From contig JAQGDQ010001412.1 in the NCBI GenBank assembly GCA_030141605.1, forward strand, positions 1 through 42,128: DNA of 42,128 nt, read 5' to 3'. Position numbers and translations under genes: made by a program. The stretch is from Tubiluchus corallicola (taxonomy: Eukaryota; Priapulida; Priapulimorpha; Priapulimorphida; Tubiluchidae). The notes beneath the pieces are model-generated. The model made no database searches. It worked only from the letters and a program-made list of their open reading frames with translations, and was not told the origin of the DNA. The number at the start of each line of letters is the position of its first letter. The first letter of the stretch is position 1. Below, piece after piece: positions 1-10,248 of this stretch.

Positions 1-787
1 GGTAGTAATAATACAGATTACACGTATTATGTTATACCAGGTATCATACGTATACGCATTTTACATGGGTTCATGAAAAACTGCTCTCACTAAGCAATGA
101 TTACATTATAGTTCACAATTTTTCTAGGTTTCTATTCGTTTCATGCAAGGATTTCCATGCAGAATTACATGCAAATGCATTTGCTTACCTTACATAAATT
201 AAAAATCGATTTTCGATGAAAAAAGCTTTCAGTAACTGCAGTGTTTGCACTGTAACAATGTACAGTATCACTTGTGTGAAATCAGCTAATGCAGAAAATT
301 TCAACTATCCAGACACAACCCTCTGATACACTATGGCCTCAAGTCTACGGTACTTTTATGGAGAAATTCCTGTTAGAAGATGAAACGACCTTAATTTGTC
401 CTTGGCTGATCAGTTGGTTTTTCCTGGAATAGCAGCAGACGACTGCCCAGACTAGCAAGCAGGTAATCAATAAAATAGTGTGTACGATCATGCAAGTGCA
501 CACCAGACTAAGCTACACGATAAGCTAACTTGGACTGCCTAAAAGGACACGTGTGTTTCTTAATTTTATCCAGCTAAATCATTCGTAAATGTTTAAACAA
601 ATAGCGTGATTGGATCGCCCACATTTACCTGAATAAAACGGTATGTAATTTGTTATAGTTTAGTTATGCCTGTGCTCATACAGTAGCAAAAAAGTCATAG
701 GTCTTATAAGACCCATTTCGAAGGAGTAAAACAAACAAAAATGTGTAAAGTGACTATTTATTCACATTTCATTAGTAACCCTAGCAC
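1..787. other. AT-rich non-coding sequence, left edge
   Basis: I see no exon here. This should be intron of the minus-strand DEG/ENaC gene, whose next exon must lie further left, because the exon at 1419-1529 ends with a donor pointing this way. No frame on either strand carries the Cys-rich motif expected next in the channel. Confidence 0.4.
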
Positions 788-1401
<614 letters not shown>

Positions 1402-1418
1402 ACAGATATACGACTTAC

Positions 1419-1529
1419 TGACTTGCTGTACAAGAACCCGTAATTTTTCTCAAACTCTGCAGATATGACGTCATCCTTTTCAAGACAACCAGCGGGCCTG
1501 TAGGGCTTAGTCACACGTTCAAATGATTT
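1419..1529 (-). CDS. DEG/ENaC sodium channel, exon 6 seen (extracellular domain)
   Basis: The exon is 111 bases (37 codons), phase 0 to phase 0. The acceptor is ...ttttag at 1531-1530 and the donor is GTAAGT from 1418. It starts KSFERVTKPYRPAGC and ends YGFLYSKS. In this family the segment after the G-L-x-L strand carries an 'R-x-T/L-x-x-P-Y-x-x-x-x-C' motif and then the start of the Cys-rich thumb; both fit. It joins in phase to the exon at 2790-2953. The next exon (Cys-rich) is not in the window, so the gene continues past base 1. A hAT-like MITE sits just beyond its donor site. The family is clear; the subtype (ASIC-like, peptide-gated or other) is not. Confidence 0.86.
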
Positions 1530-2154
1530 CTAAAACAAAATAAAGCCGTTCTTCTGTAAGTTTAAATTTAACTGACAAAGGCAACATGTTGTATGATCTA
1601 AATGTTGTAAGCAATTGTTGTAGACACTTTGTAAAATTTACTTCTCCAAATCTATGAAATAAAATATCAAAACATCAAAAATTAAACGGCTTTAAAACAT
1701 ATATGAAATCTCTTCTGTTCAAATCTTACTTCTGTTGTGTTTTGTTTCTCTCTGTTGTTTCTGCTATGTAACAGCCATTATGTAATAATTTTTGCATCAT
1801 TATAACATCATTATGTAAAGAAAGGATGCATTATGTAACAGAAAGATGACCACTTATTTTATCCATTCCCCGCAAGGTGACGCTTTTGTGCTGCTGTGAA
1901 TAATCATTATGTAAAAAATTTATGCATTATGTAACAAACCAATCTAGGTTTGGTTGTAGTCTGCCGTTAGTGTTGTATTTTGTTTCTCTCGGAAGGCTTG
2001 GAAAACCAGAAAACGCGTCGTCAAATTAAACTAGTTTATTATGCAAGAATTCTAAAACACAAAAGTATGAAGGAACGCAAAATGTTTACAGTAAATGTGA
2101 TAATCTGGAAACGTAAAAGTGAGAAAGCGTATCTGAGAATACGAGGATACAAGA

Positions 2155-2300
2155 GAATAAACTCCAGCGGCCAGCTCCGCCTTATATATCAGTGCAAAGG
2201 AACAATCTAGAAATAGAAAGTTCTAGAAACTTCTACAAGGTAAGAAGATTGTTCTACTAGACTATAGAACATTCTGCAATATTCTATTTAATTCTAGTGG
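2155..2300 (-). promoter_or_regulatory. Heat-shock-type promoter: HSE cluster plus TATA box, minus strand
   Basis: A perfect four-unit heat-shock element, GAAAGTTCTAGAAACTTC, lies at 2216-2233 (alternating GAA/TTC every five bases). More half-sites lie at 2200-2212, 2244-2254 and 2267-2274 (GAAcaTTC). About 28 bases beyond it on the minus strand is TATATAAGG (2180-2188), so a start near 2155 would be predicted. HSEs just upstream of a TATA box are the known hsp70 or small-HSP promoter layout. No HSP frame follows downstream. It lies in the channel intron on the same strand as the channel, so it could start a truncated or non-coding transcript. Activity is inferred. Confidence 0.6.
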
Positions 2301-2458
2301 ATCTCCACAACAGTTAAGATATGACACGGATTGAAAAAATAGTATGAAGATATATAACGTATTTAGATGTGTCATAGCAGATCAGACCAAGTTGAAACCA
2401 CATCCACACCTAGCACAGGAAGAAACTGATCTTGACCAGCAGTTAGCCAACACCCGGG

Positions 2459-2668
2459 CCATTATAAGACCCAATCACAGACCACGATCAACACCACATT
2501 AGCCTGTCACATAATACATATTTTTTGTCACATGTCTGTTACATAATTATGCAAAAATTGGATGCGACCATTATAAGACCCAATCACAGACCACGATCAA
2601 CAACACATTAGCCTGTCACATAATACATATTTTTTTGTCACATCACTGTTACATAATTATGCAATAAT
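2459..2668. repeat. Two-copy direct repeat, period about 111 bp
   Basis: The sequence beginning ccattataagacccaatcac at 2459 repeats at 2570 with few differences. It is non-coding. Confidence 0.85.
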
Positions 2669-2789
2669 TGTTACATAATGATTCTTTTTATGATTCACTC
2701 CATTAGTTGTACATACGTAGCCTTATGTTACCTAATGAGCATTGACACTAGCTAAGTATATTTCTACAAATATTAAATGCTAGAAATAC

Positions 2790-2953
2790 CACTGTCAACT
2801 GCACAGCAAAATCCCGTCCGGGTGCGACGGAAATCCCCTGGACGTCCGGAAGAGGGAGAGTTCCCGGAGTGTGCACGACAACTTTTAGTGAGGCCGCACG
2901 AGTGAGCCACTTGATGTATTCTTCTTCTTCTACGTTGACGACCAACTTCAGAC
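2790..2953 (-). CDS. DEG/ENaC sodium channel, exon 5 seen
   Basis: The acceptor is ctcaaaag at 2955-2954 and the donor is GTATTT from 2789 (an alternative donor three bases earlier, GTGGTA, keeps phase). The exon is 164 bases, entering in phase 1 and leaving in phase 0. The translation begins (G)LKLVVNVEEEEYIKWL and includes LKVVVHTPGTLPLPDVQG and VAPGRDFAVQLTV. This is the family's conserved 'G-L-x-L-x-L-N/V-x-x-x-E-Y ... V-x-V-H-x-P ... P-G' palm segment. The first Gly codon is completed by the single G left by the exon at 7039-7139, which confirms the join. The intron upstream (4.1 kb) is filled with repeats. Confidence 0.91.
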
Positions 2954-3837
2954 CTTTTGAGCACGAAAAAACAACATGTTAATTATCAGTATAAAAATGA
3001 AAATTTATACATCTGAAATTAGACCGTAAAAAAACATTTGTTTATGAAAACAAGTGTAAAAATTGGTCCTTGAAATGCGATAACTAAAGCAGTTATGCTG
3101 AGTGCGAGCACACGTCTTTAGGTTGCACTGAAGTATATCGCTAAGCAGTGGCCGACCAGCTAAGTGGCACGTGGCATTTGTTAGTAATTTAGTTTGTACA
3201 AGAGAGAAAAGAGTTATTTAATAAATGTGAAAAAGGAAAAGTAAGGTAGGTCAGTAACAAAAGGGTAGCGCTAGAAACAGTTTGGAGAAAGAAGGTCATG
3301 GGAGTAGGTTTACATATTATAGTTTTAGTTTTTTGAGAGGTGATTATATTCTCGTTTTTGTAGGAGTGTAATTATAATCATAAAATAGTTTGTATTAATG
3401 GAGCGAAATTTTGTATAAGTGTAGTTATAATATTTTGCAAGGAATATGTTATGAAAGGAGTAAGGAAAACAAAAAGCAAATACAAATACAGGTTTCTGGA
3501 GTCGTCAGGAGGAACTTGAGAGTCGAGTTTCGGCTGCTTACGTAAGAGGTACAATTTTTTTCTCATGACCACAGTCTTTGCACTCACTCAAAAATCTCTT
3601 GGTTTGTCACCTTCTTGGCAGAGCGAGAAACGAGCAAATACTAGACTTGCGCATGCTTCCTTAATATCACTTGTTATGAAATTTATAAAATTCGATTTTA
3701 TGTTGGATTTCGTAAAAAAGTGTTAGCACAAATATACACTCGAATTTCGATAGTTTCATCAAATTTACTTTGCTACTTCGACAGATTTAAGTGATTTTTG
3801 TCAACATTTCACACTGTACTTCATACTTCATCTTCAT
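2954..3837. other. Intronic sequence without recognised features
   Basis: AT-rich sequence. No exon, RNA gene or clear repeat is recognised on either strand. A 69-codon minus frame near 3378-3587 shows no family resemblance and no convincing splice signals. Confidence 0.4.
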
Positions 3838-4130
3838 TGTCATAAATCATTTATTTCACTTTACACTTTTACAATAGTTTCATGTACAATATCTAGTGAA
3901 AGGGCCTACAATGAACGTAATACAAATAAGAAATACTGCACAGGAAAAGCCTCAAACACTGTTCACTTATATACGAAGGTAAATGTGTTGCGGGCAATCA
4001 AAAAGCAGGGCTTGTTAAATTGTCCCACACAGTGATAGAGAAAAAAAGTAATGGAAATAATCTGAAAATTTAAAGTGAATCGTGTGATTAAAAAAACATT
4101 AGTGCTTAAAATGGAATGATGTAATGAATT
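3838..4130 (-). mobile_element. LINE-type 3' end fragment (second copy at 32440-32740)
   Basis: The reverse complement matches 32440-32740 over nearly 300 bases with about 10-15% divergence by eye. It ends in a polyadenylation-type gtgaaataaatga motif. Two dispersed, oppositely oriented copies with an AATAAA-bearing end suggest a retroelement 3' UTR. No coding part remains. Confidence 0.55.
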
Positions 4131-4911
4131 GCAGATTAGGGGCCATCTATACAATTTGTAATTGTATCAAGTGTTCAGCCGATTTTGATGAACTACCTAC
4201 TGTGAGGTGTGTGTTGCTAATTTTGATAGTAAATGGCTTGCTTGGCTTGCACTGCTGTATGTGTTCTTTCATTTCATCATCTCCTCACCCCTGTCACGTA
4301 AAATGGTTTGTACTTACCTGTTGGAGTGCTTCGTTTGCTTATGCAGAAAAAGCAATACCTGTTCTGAACAGTTGAGTTGATACTGTTCACTGGTACAGAC
4401 GTTCGTTGTTGGTCTGACCAGTGGGCACGTTCCAGCATACCTGCAGTTAACGTATTTGTCTGGTAGTTGTTTTGTTTTTAAACCAAATAACCCCCGGCAC
4501 GTTACACCTACCTTGTGCAGCGGGTGGGATCTGTTGGCTTCAATTTAAATGCATTGAGTGGAAACCATAGAGCACAACGTCGTGGGTTTAGTTAAGCCTG
4601 TTTCTAATGTAGTTCAGTTGTTCTCATGCAACTAGGTGCAACAGACGTGTTTTATGTTTACATGTTGTTCAGGTGAAATCTGCTTATGTTAGTGACACAG
4701 CTTGGACAGAAGAAAATCATTTTAATCACTCCAAATTTTAAATTTATGTTGTATTGTCATCATACTTTTTTGAGTTTTGCATAGTGCTGCCACCTTCAGG
4801 TGTTCTTGTTAAAATTGTTAAATCTTTCTCTTTACTGTTTAAATTTTCATTGGCTTCTACAGTGTTTATGAATGCATAATCTCTAAACCCGTTTTCACAC
4901 TTAAATGATTT
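4131..4911. other. Intronic sequence, one stray copy of the 163-bp repeat
   Basis: No exon is recognised. Around 4630-4700 there is a diverged piece of the unit that forms the tandem array at 5056-5920 (shared tacatgttgtt, aaatctgcttat, agtgacacagctt). Confidence 0.5.
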
Positions 4912-5055
4912 CACCTGTAGTTCTGGTCACTTGGTTTTCTGCTTTTCAACATGACACTACTTCACTGTTTATGTAGACACTTCAGAATAAAATCTTAAAA
5001 CTAAATTTCAAGTTTTTTTGGTTTCTTTAAACCACAGCTGATTCTTATACTTGAA

Positions 5056-5920
5056 AATAGTTATAGCCATTGCTTGTTGATTGTTTAGTCATTCCAAATC
5101 TCAGCGGATCCAATGACGTATGTACTGTTTCTGCACTTATCTACACGTGTGCTTTACGTTTACATGTTGGACTGCTGTCCGCTTTTAACGGAGGCAGGAT
5201 GGATGGCACCGCGGCCCACACCGTGCGGCATGTCCCAATTAAGTCCTTCAACACCAAACCAAAACAGAACCCGAATAATAGAGTCAAAATGGCAATTTAT
5301 TACTAAATATGACACCCCCAATAAGGAACAAACAGCTTACCTAGAAGAACGGAGTTTGTGGCAAGCCTGTGAAATGTGAACAGAGCTGCAATGAAAGACA
5401 CGACCACTGACAAGGGTCTACACTACAGCAGACCTTCCCTTTTTATAAGCTCAGGTGTGCACGTGACTAGTGGCTTTTGCTAACACAAGGTCAGAATACG
5501 AGTCTGCGCTAGATAAAGCCACGTTCACACGCACACCTGAGAAGTCTACTGTATTCCCCTGCCAGCATTACATCTCATTTCACCACAGCCCCGTAGTACA
5601 ATGTTGTTGAGGTCAAATCTGCTTATATTAGTGACACAGCTGATTCTTATACTTGAAAATAGTTATAGCCTTGCTGATTGTTTAGTCATTTCAAATCTCA
5701 GCGGATCCAATGACGTATGTACTGTTTCTGCACTTATCTACACGTGTGTTTTACATTTACATGTTGTTGAGGTCAAATCTCCTTATATTAGTGACACAGC
5801 TGATTCTTCTACTTGAAAATAATTATAGCCATTGCTTGTTGATTGTTTAGTCATTCCAAATATCAGAGGATCCAATGACGTATGTACTGTTTCTGCACTT
5901 ATCAATACTGTAATGGGCTC
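5056..5920 (+). repeat. Tandem array of a ~163-bp unit, about three copies
   Basis: Blocks such as gattgtttagtcatt, ggatccaatgacgtatgtac and agtgacacagctgattctt recur at about 5080, 5677 and 5842. The first interval (597 bases) equals one unit plus the 433-bp LTR and its 4-bp duplication, so the array existed before the LTR inserted. Confidence 0.85.
5168..5600 (-). mobile_element. Solo LTR of an LTR retrotransposon
   Basis: On the minus strand it starts TGTACTACGG and ends CAGTCCA (TG...CA). The 4-bp duplication ATGT flanks it at 5164-5167 and 5601-5604. In the correct order it has TATAAAAAGG (complement of about 5438-5447), then a likely start region, then AATAAA (complement of 5296-5301). 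These are the U3-R-U5 parts of an LTR. No internal gag/pol sequence is adjacent, so this is a solo LTR left by recombination. The 433-bp length is ordinary. A 4-bp duplication is compatible with Ty3/gypsy-type elements, but the superfamily cannot be set. Confidence 0.8.
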
Positions 5921-6289
5921 AATTATAATTATCTCTTGCAGTTGCAAATGTTCTTTGGTAATTTTTGTAGTAATCAGGTATCATCATTATGCCATAATAT
6001 AACAGGCAAATTTGTAGTTGTGAACTAGGCTTAATGTCTCAACTGCTCATAACTGAAGGTGTGAAAAAACTGTAATTTTTCATACAGAATAAACAACTAG
6101 TTACGGAAACCCATTTATCTCTACTGAGCGTAATCATTACACATTGAGCTATAATGGCTGGTTTGAAGAAACCAAAAAAACTTGAAATTTAGTTTTAAGA
6201 TTTTATTCTGAAGCGTCTACATAAATAGCGAAGTAGTGTCGTGTTGAAAAGCAGAAAACCAAGTGACCGAAACTACAGGTGAATGTTTG

Positions 6290-6372
6290 TGCTGCTTGCA
6301 AACCAAAATCGTCAATTAGTCCGGCATAGTTAAAACTACGTTATGAAGCTTAAAAGTAGAAGGCACCAAAAT
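6290..6372 (+). repeat. Short interspersed repeat G, partial copy
   Basis: The stretch starting gcttgcaaaccaaaatcgtc and ending gtagaaggcacc is also present near 33256-33325 and 33929-33998. The longest version continues into the 34005-34195 copy. Confidence 0.7.
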
Positions 6373-7038
6373 TTGGGTCAAATGTTAATTTTTTTGTTTT
6401 TCATAAAAACAAACGCTAAATATATTAGATTCGATATTCTCGCATAAAATTATCGGGAAAATGTTCAAGAAATACTAAAAATTAAATCTTATGCCCACTT
6501 TTCTGGCTAGAAACTAGTACTGCAATTGTGAAAAACTTGTATTTTCAAACTCCAATAGAAGCACATGGAAGTTGTTATTTTCCTTCTGGTTTTTCTGTTG
6601 CCAAGCCCAGATCTTCGTCAGGAAGAGCCATCTACTGGATATAAACATAACTTCAATGTGTTCTTGTAAAGTCCATTGCAACCACACTTGTGTGGTTGCT
6701 AAGTGTTTTTTAGAGATGTAACAAAAAACAATGGCTGAATTTAACAGTGATTTTCTCAAGGTTATGTTTTTCAGTGTGAAGCCTGCATCTCAACTTCAAC
6801 GTGAATTATCTCAGCTTAGAAACAACATAGAATGATGAACTTGGTATCAAAATAATCCTCATGAAATGGAGATTCAGGATATGTGAATAACTAGAAAAGC
6901 TTAATATTGAATGCTATGGACGATGTTGCTATGCAAGCACATATATTTGACATTGTTACATGTGGATGGGCAGTTTGTCAACTTGCAAGAAAACTTTGCA
7001 GGACTTTCAGTAGATGTACAATTTAAAGAACAGCTTAC
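6373..7038. other. Intronic sequence, possibly an eroded repeat
   Basis: No exon is recognised. A few short open stretches near 6760-7000 are broken by stops and may be a decayed element. Confidence 0.35.
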
Positions 7039-7139
7039 CAGATGAATCACCGGGAAACTTAATTTCTTTTTTCAAGCTGGCATTGTAGTTGAAGATAAAA
7101 CAATTTCCGTATTTGTCGTCCAAAAAATGCACAAAATCC
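7039..7139 (-). CDS. DEG/ENaC sodium channel, exon 4 seen
   Basis: The exon is 101 bases. The acceptor is tttttgcag (AG at 7141-7140) and the donor is GTAAGC from 7038. It enters in phase 2 and leaves in phase 1, exactly what its neighbours need. The upstream AT plus its first G makes Met, and its last G plus GT of the next exon makes Gly. The translation includes DFVHFLDDKYGNCFIFN, the family signature 'Y-G-x-C-[YF]-x-F-N', followed by YNASLKKEIKFPGDSSG. It is short and absent from simple long-ORF searches; splice phase and motif support it together. Confidence 0.92.
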
Positions 7140-7570
7140 CTGCAAAAATGAACAAGAATATTGCTGTTATTTTGGAAAACTTCGCCTTGTGCTTCTATGT
7201 AGCAGGTCTTTCAAAACATCGTAATTTTTGCACTGATGCTGTGATAAGGAAATGAAAAACAAATTGCACTAAAGCACCAGGGGTGAGAATGACAAATTGC
7301 AAAAAACTCTGAAACGGGTCGAGGGTTCTGGGGCCGCCTACGCCCCTAATGGGGTTGAGGGGCAAAGTCCCCATGCGGGTTCAATGGGGCGAAGCAACAA
7401 ATTGCAATTTTGTGACCATAGAGAGCCTGGACTTAAAATATCAATTACGTTGTTTCATGCATAATTTAAAATACCCAACTATCAAGGATACATGATACCT
7501 AATTGTCTCAAAAATGCCTAAGTAATGGCCGCTCCTATGTAAAAGTATATAAAAACTGTCTACAATTGAC
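7140..7570. other. Intron with a GC-rich island
   Basis: Non-coding. At about 7300-7400 there is an unusual GC-rich patch (ggggttgaggggcaaagtcc, ggggcgaagc), probably part of an old element. Confidence 0.35.
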
Positions 7571-7720
7571 TCAAATAACTCCGCACAATTGATTCTATAT
7601 TTTTATACATAGAGATATACACGTGGTTACACTGATGTACGTGATGTAAACAAAGTGACGGCCCTGCCAACTAGCGGTCAGCTTGTGAAATAATACACTG
7701 GGTCCGTAAAAATTTTCTCA
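7571..7720 (+). repeat. Interspersed repeat, partner at 29640-29820
   Basis: It shares gactcaaataactcc, tacacgtggttacactgatg and gtaaacaaagtgacgg with the reverse complement of 29640-29820. Dispersed inverted copies indicate a mobile element of unknown class. Confidence 0.7.
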
Positions 7721-7933
7721 ACGAATTTACGCGATTTACAAAAATGGCACTACTGGTCTTCCAAAAACTCGGAATTCAGCGTATCTGCGGAAAATTCTCA
7801 TCCCTGAAGCACGTGCTACGACAAAGCAGAAAGATTAAACCCAGGAGACGAAAGGGAAACTTTAAAGCACATCCAATAATCCCAAACAATGTTAACAAAA
7901 AGGGACATGAGAAACAATAGTTTATTCACTTAC

Positions 7934-8085
7934 ATTGTCATGTCACAGGGAATTCCACCGAATGTGCAAGACTTGACCATGGTGCCCAACTGATGACCGA
8001 TCTCCTTCTTTACCTCGTCATCAAGAGTTACCATTCTCATGATGAAACCTTCTCTGGCTTCGTGGTAAGGGGAGACCACTCCGCC
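7934..8085 (-). CDS. DEG/ENaC sodium channel, exon 3 seen
   Basis: The exon is 152 bases, entering in phase 0 and leaving in phase 2. The acceptor is gtttgtag (AG at 8087-8086) and the donor is GTAAGT from 7933. It begins GGVVSPYHEAREGFIMRMV and contains KKEIGHQLGTMVKSCTFGG and IPCDM. 'G-H-Q-L-x-x-M-x-x-S-C-x-F-x-G-x-x-C' is the hallmark segment before the Y-G-x-C motif in ASIC and peptide-gated channels. Acceptors closer to the conserved core give the wrong phase, so the exon must start at 8085. That start lies within the 58-bp minisatellite: its acceptor and first ~10 codons are the last unit of that array. Confidence 0.88.
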
Positions 8086-9176
8086 CTACAAACATTAGGT
8101 AAAACAATCATATGGCTTCTTGGTAAGGGGAGACCACTCCGCCCTACAAACATTATGTAAAACAATCATGTGGTTTCTTGGTAAGGGGAGACCACTCCAC
8201 CCTACAAACATTACGTAAAACAATCATATGGCTTCATGGTAAGGGGAGACCACTCCGCCCTACAAACATTACGTAAAACAATCATATGGCTTCTTGGTAA
8301 GGGGAGACCACTCCGCCCTACAAACCTTAATAAAACAATCATCTGGCTTCGTGGTAAGGGGAGACCACTCCGCCCTACAAACATTAGGTAAAACAATCAT
8401 CTGGCTTCGTGGTAAGGGGAGACCACTCCGCCCTACAAACATTACGTAAAACAATCATATGGCTTCTTGGTAAGGGGAGACCACTCCGCCCTACAAACCT
8501 TAATAAAACAATCATATGGCTTCTTGGTAAGGGGAGACCACTCCACCCTACAAACATTAGGTAAAACAATCATCTGGCTTCGTGGTAAGGGGAGACCACT
8601 CCGCCCTACAAACATTACGTAAAACAATCATATGGCTTCTTGGTAAGGGGAGACCACTCGCCCTACAAACATTAGTAAAACAATAATATGGCTTCTTGGT
8701 AAGGGGAGACCACTCCACCCTACAAACATTACGTAAAACAATCATGTGGCTTCTTGGTAAGGGGAGACCACTCCACCCTACAAACATTATGTAAAACAAT
8801 AATCTGGCTTTGTGGTAAGGGGAGACCACTCCGCCCTACAAACATTATGTAAAACAATCATATGGCTTCTTGGTAAGGGGAGACCACTCTGCCCTACAAA
8901 CATTATGTAAAACAATAATCTGGCTTCGTGGTAAGGGGAGACCACTCCGCCCTACAAACATTATGTAAAACAATCATATGGCTTCTTGGTAAGGGGAGAC
9001 CACTCTGCCCTACAAACATTATGTAAAACAATCATGTGGTTTCTTGGTAAGGGGAGACCACTCCACCCTACAAACATTACGTAAAACAATCATGTGGCTT
9101 CTTGGTAAGGGCAGACCACTCCGCCCTACAAACATTACATAAAACAATCATATGGCTTCTTGGTAAGGGGAGTCTA
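8057..9176 (-). repeat. 58-bp minisatellite of splice-acceptor/exon-start units, 19 copies
   Basis: Nineteen full copies plus a partial one of a ~58-bp unit. Read on the minus strand, each unit is about 28 bases of intron ending gtttgtag followed by about 30 bases starting GGCGGAGTGGTCTCC, which is the acceptor and first ten codons (GGVVSPYxEA) of the channel exon at 7934-8085. In the other units the frame soon meets a TGA (the ATATGATTG block), so only the exon-proximal copy is productive. Units vary at a few positions (CGCC/CACC/CTGCCC; acgt/atgt/aggt). Confidence 0.93.
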
Positions 9177-9189
9177 TGCCATTGCATGC

Positions 9190-9594
9190 CATTAAAAAAA
9201 ATTATAAACTAAATGAGTTACTGTGAGGAGGAGGAAGGAGCATTGAGCTTTCGAGTCCCCCTCCAGATAAATGGAACAATTAACAATTAGCATTGCATAG
9301 TATTTTCATCAGTTATAATTTACATTAGAACAAAATAAGTTTTGTTAGTAACTTAAGATCAAGATGAGTAAAATTGTGAGTTAATTATACTGTTGTAATA
9401 AGTAATTTTTTGATGCTTTTTTAAATTGATAAATCATTTCACGCGGTCATTGATAACCATATTTTAATAGCATCATATTTTGATGACTGTTTCATTATAT
9501 TTGTTTTTGGAAGGGGGAGTACATAGTTTTTGACTGAATATCTTGTGTAATGATTATGTTGATTTTCAGGCAGAAACTATGTACTCCCTCTTCC
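9190..9594 (-). mobile_element. LINE 3' end fragment L (copies at 31504-31945 and 39636-40045)
   Basis: The reverse complement matches 31504-31945. A degraded frame there reads like the C-terminus of a non-LTR reverse transcriptase (QFKKASKNYLLQRYN, then stop), followed by a 3' UTR with ctggagg...ctcctcctcacagtaact. A local inverted duplication adds a hairpin: 9509-9529 and 9574-9594 are near-perfect complements (aaactatgtactccctcttc), lying just past the donor of the exon at 9623-9827. Confidence 0.6.
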
Positions 9595-9622
9595 ATGCTA
9601 TAAACAAAGTTTTTCATTTTAC

Positions 9623-9827
9623 CTGAAAGTGTGTGACAGCATGCTGGTAAGCAGCCGACTCCAACTTTGCCGTCAACTCCTCCAACAATCTAGTCGTGGT
9701 GTTTGTAAGCTGATCACCGGCGATTTGAAGACCACTTTCCCGAACTGGATTGACATTGCAGAGCGTGACACTCGGATACACCAAGGTCTCGTCCTGAGCC
9801 GTGCTTTCCTCCCTGTATAGGTACTGC
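9623..9827 (-). CDS. DEG/ENaC sodium channel, exon 2 seen (start of ectodomain)
   Basis: The exon is 205 bases, entering in phase 2 (first G completes a codon) and leaving in phase 0. The acceptor is attgcttttcag (AG at 9829-9828) and the donor is GTAAAA from 9622. It reads QYLYREESTAQDETLVYPSV then TLCNVNPVRESG. 'F/Y-P-x-V-T-x-C-N-x-N-P-x-R' just after TM1 is one of the strongest DEG/ENaC signatures. The remainder (LTNTTTRLLEELTAKLESA) is a likely helical finger segment with an N-glycosylation site at NTT. CG from the TM1 exon plus its first G gives Arg, which supports the 11-kb intron join. Confidence 0.93.
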
Positions 9828-9935
9828 CTGAAAAGCAATATAATGCGCATCCCAGAATCATTTTTATCAATAATGATATTGTTACCTATGGCCATCTCAT
9901 CACACTGTCCTAAACTGTAGTCGTTACTCAATTCC

Positions 9936-10248
9936 GTATTATCAGGGGCGTCATGCACCAAAAAAATTAGGGGGGCCCCGACTGTATGTAATGGCGGAAC
10001 TTAACATATAATTTTGAATTCCCACACCAGTATTTTGCGTGCAAGAAAAACGATTTATTTATTTCCAACTGGCATTTAACTTAAATCTATAACTTATTCA
10101 CTACTACAGTGGAAGATTTCACCGTTCCTCAAAATTTTACACCTTATTGGTTTCATTACAAGCCGCCAAACCCCTTAAAATGTTTAACATTTTATAAACA
10201 ATTGGGGAGGGGGGGCAGGCCCCCATAGGACGACGCCACTGGTATTAT
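9936..10248. mobile_element. Second hAT-like MITE, 7-bp target duplication
   Basis: The ends CAGGGGCGTC (9943-9952) and GACGCCACTG (to 10241) are inverted repeats. GTATTAT flanks both sides (9936-9942, 10242-10248). The 299-bp element has C- and G-rich subterminal tracts and no transposase. It inserted about 110 bases upstream of the acceptor of the exon at 9623-9827, so it may affect that exon's branch-point region. Confidence 0.8.

Larger units (their letters stand above)
1757..2690. mobile_element. Candidate element with imperfect inverted ends around a heat-shock-type promoter
   Basis: The segment near 1757-1805 (motifs ttatgtaa, tttttgcatca) reappears inverted near 2640-2690 (tgcaataattgttacataat), at roughly 24 of 29 matching bases by eye. 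The ends enclose the HSE/TATA cluster at about 2155-2300 and a local duplication. No protein is visible. This could be a degenerate foldback element, or the match may only reflect AT-rich similarity. Confidence 0.35.
4912..6283. mobile_element. Foldback element with ~122-bp inverted arms
   Basis: The left arm (about 4912-5036) and right arm (about 6163-6283) are reverse complements at roughly 95% identity; shared blocks include ttggttttctgcttttcaac and actaaatttcaagtttttt. The interior holds a tandem array of a ~163-bp unit, into which a solo LTR has inserted. No transposase is present. Long arms and a tandem interior are characteristic of foldback-type DNA elements; the assignment is inferred from structure only. 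Confidence 0.65.

Noticed and set aside
1500-2150. HSP coding sequence downstream of the heat-shock promoter
   Set aside because: No hsp70 or small-HSP motif in any minus frame before the next channel exon.
8211-8829. Several 61-90 codon minus frames with MIVL..NVCRAEWSPL repeats
   Set aside because: Out-of-frame readings of the 58-bp minisatellite; the true exon frame is different and stops in each unit but the last.
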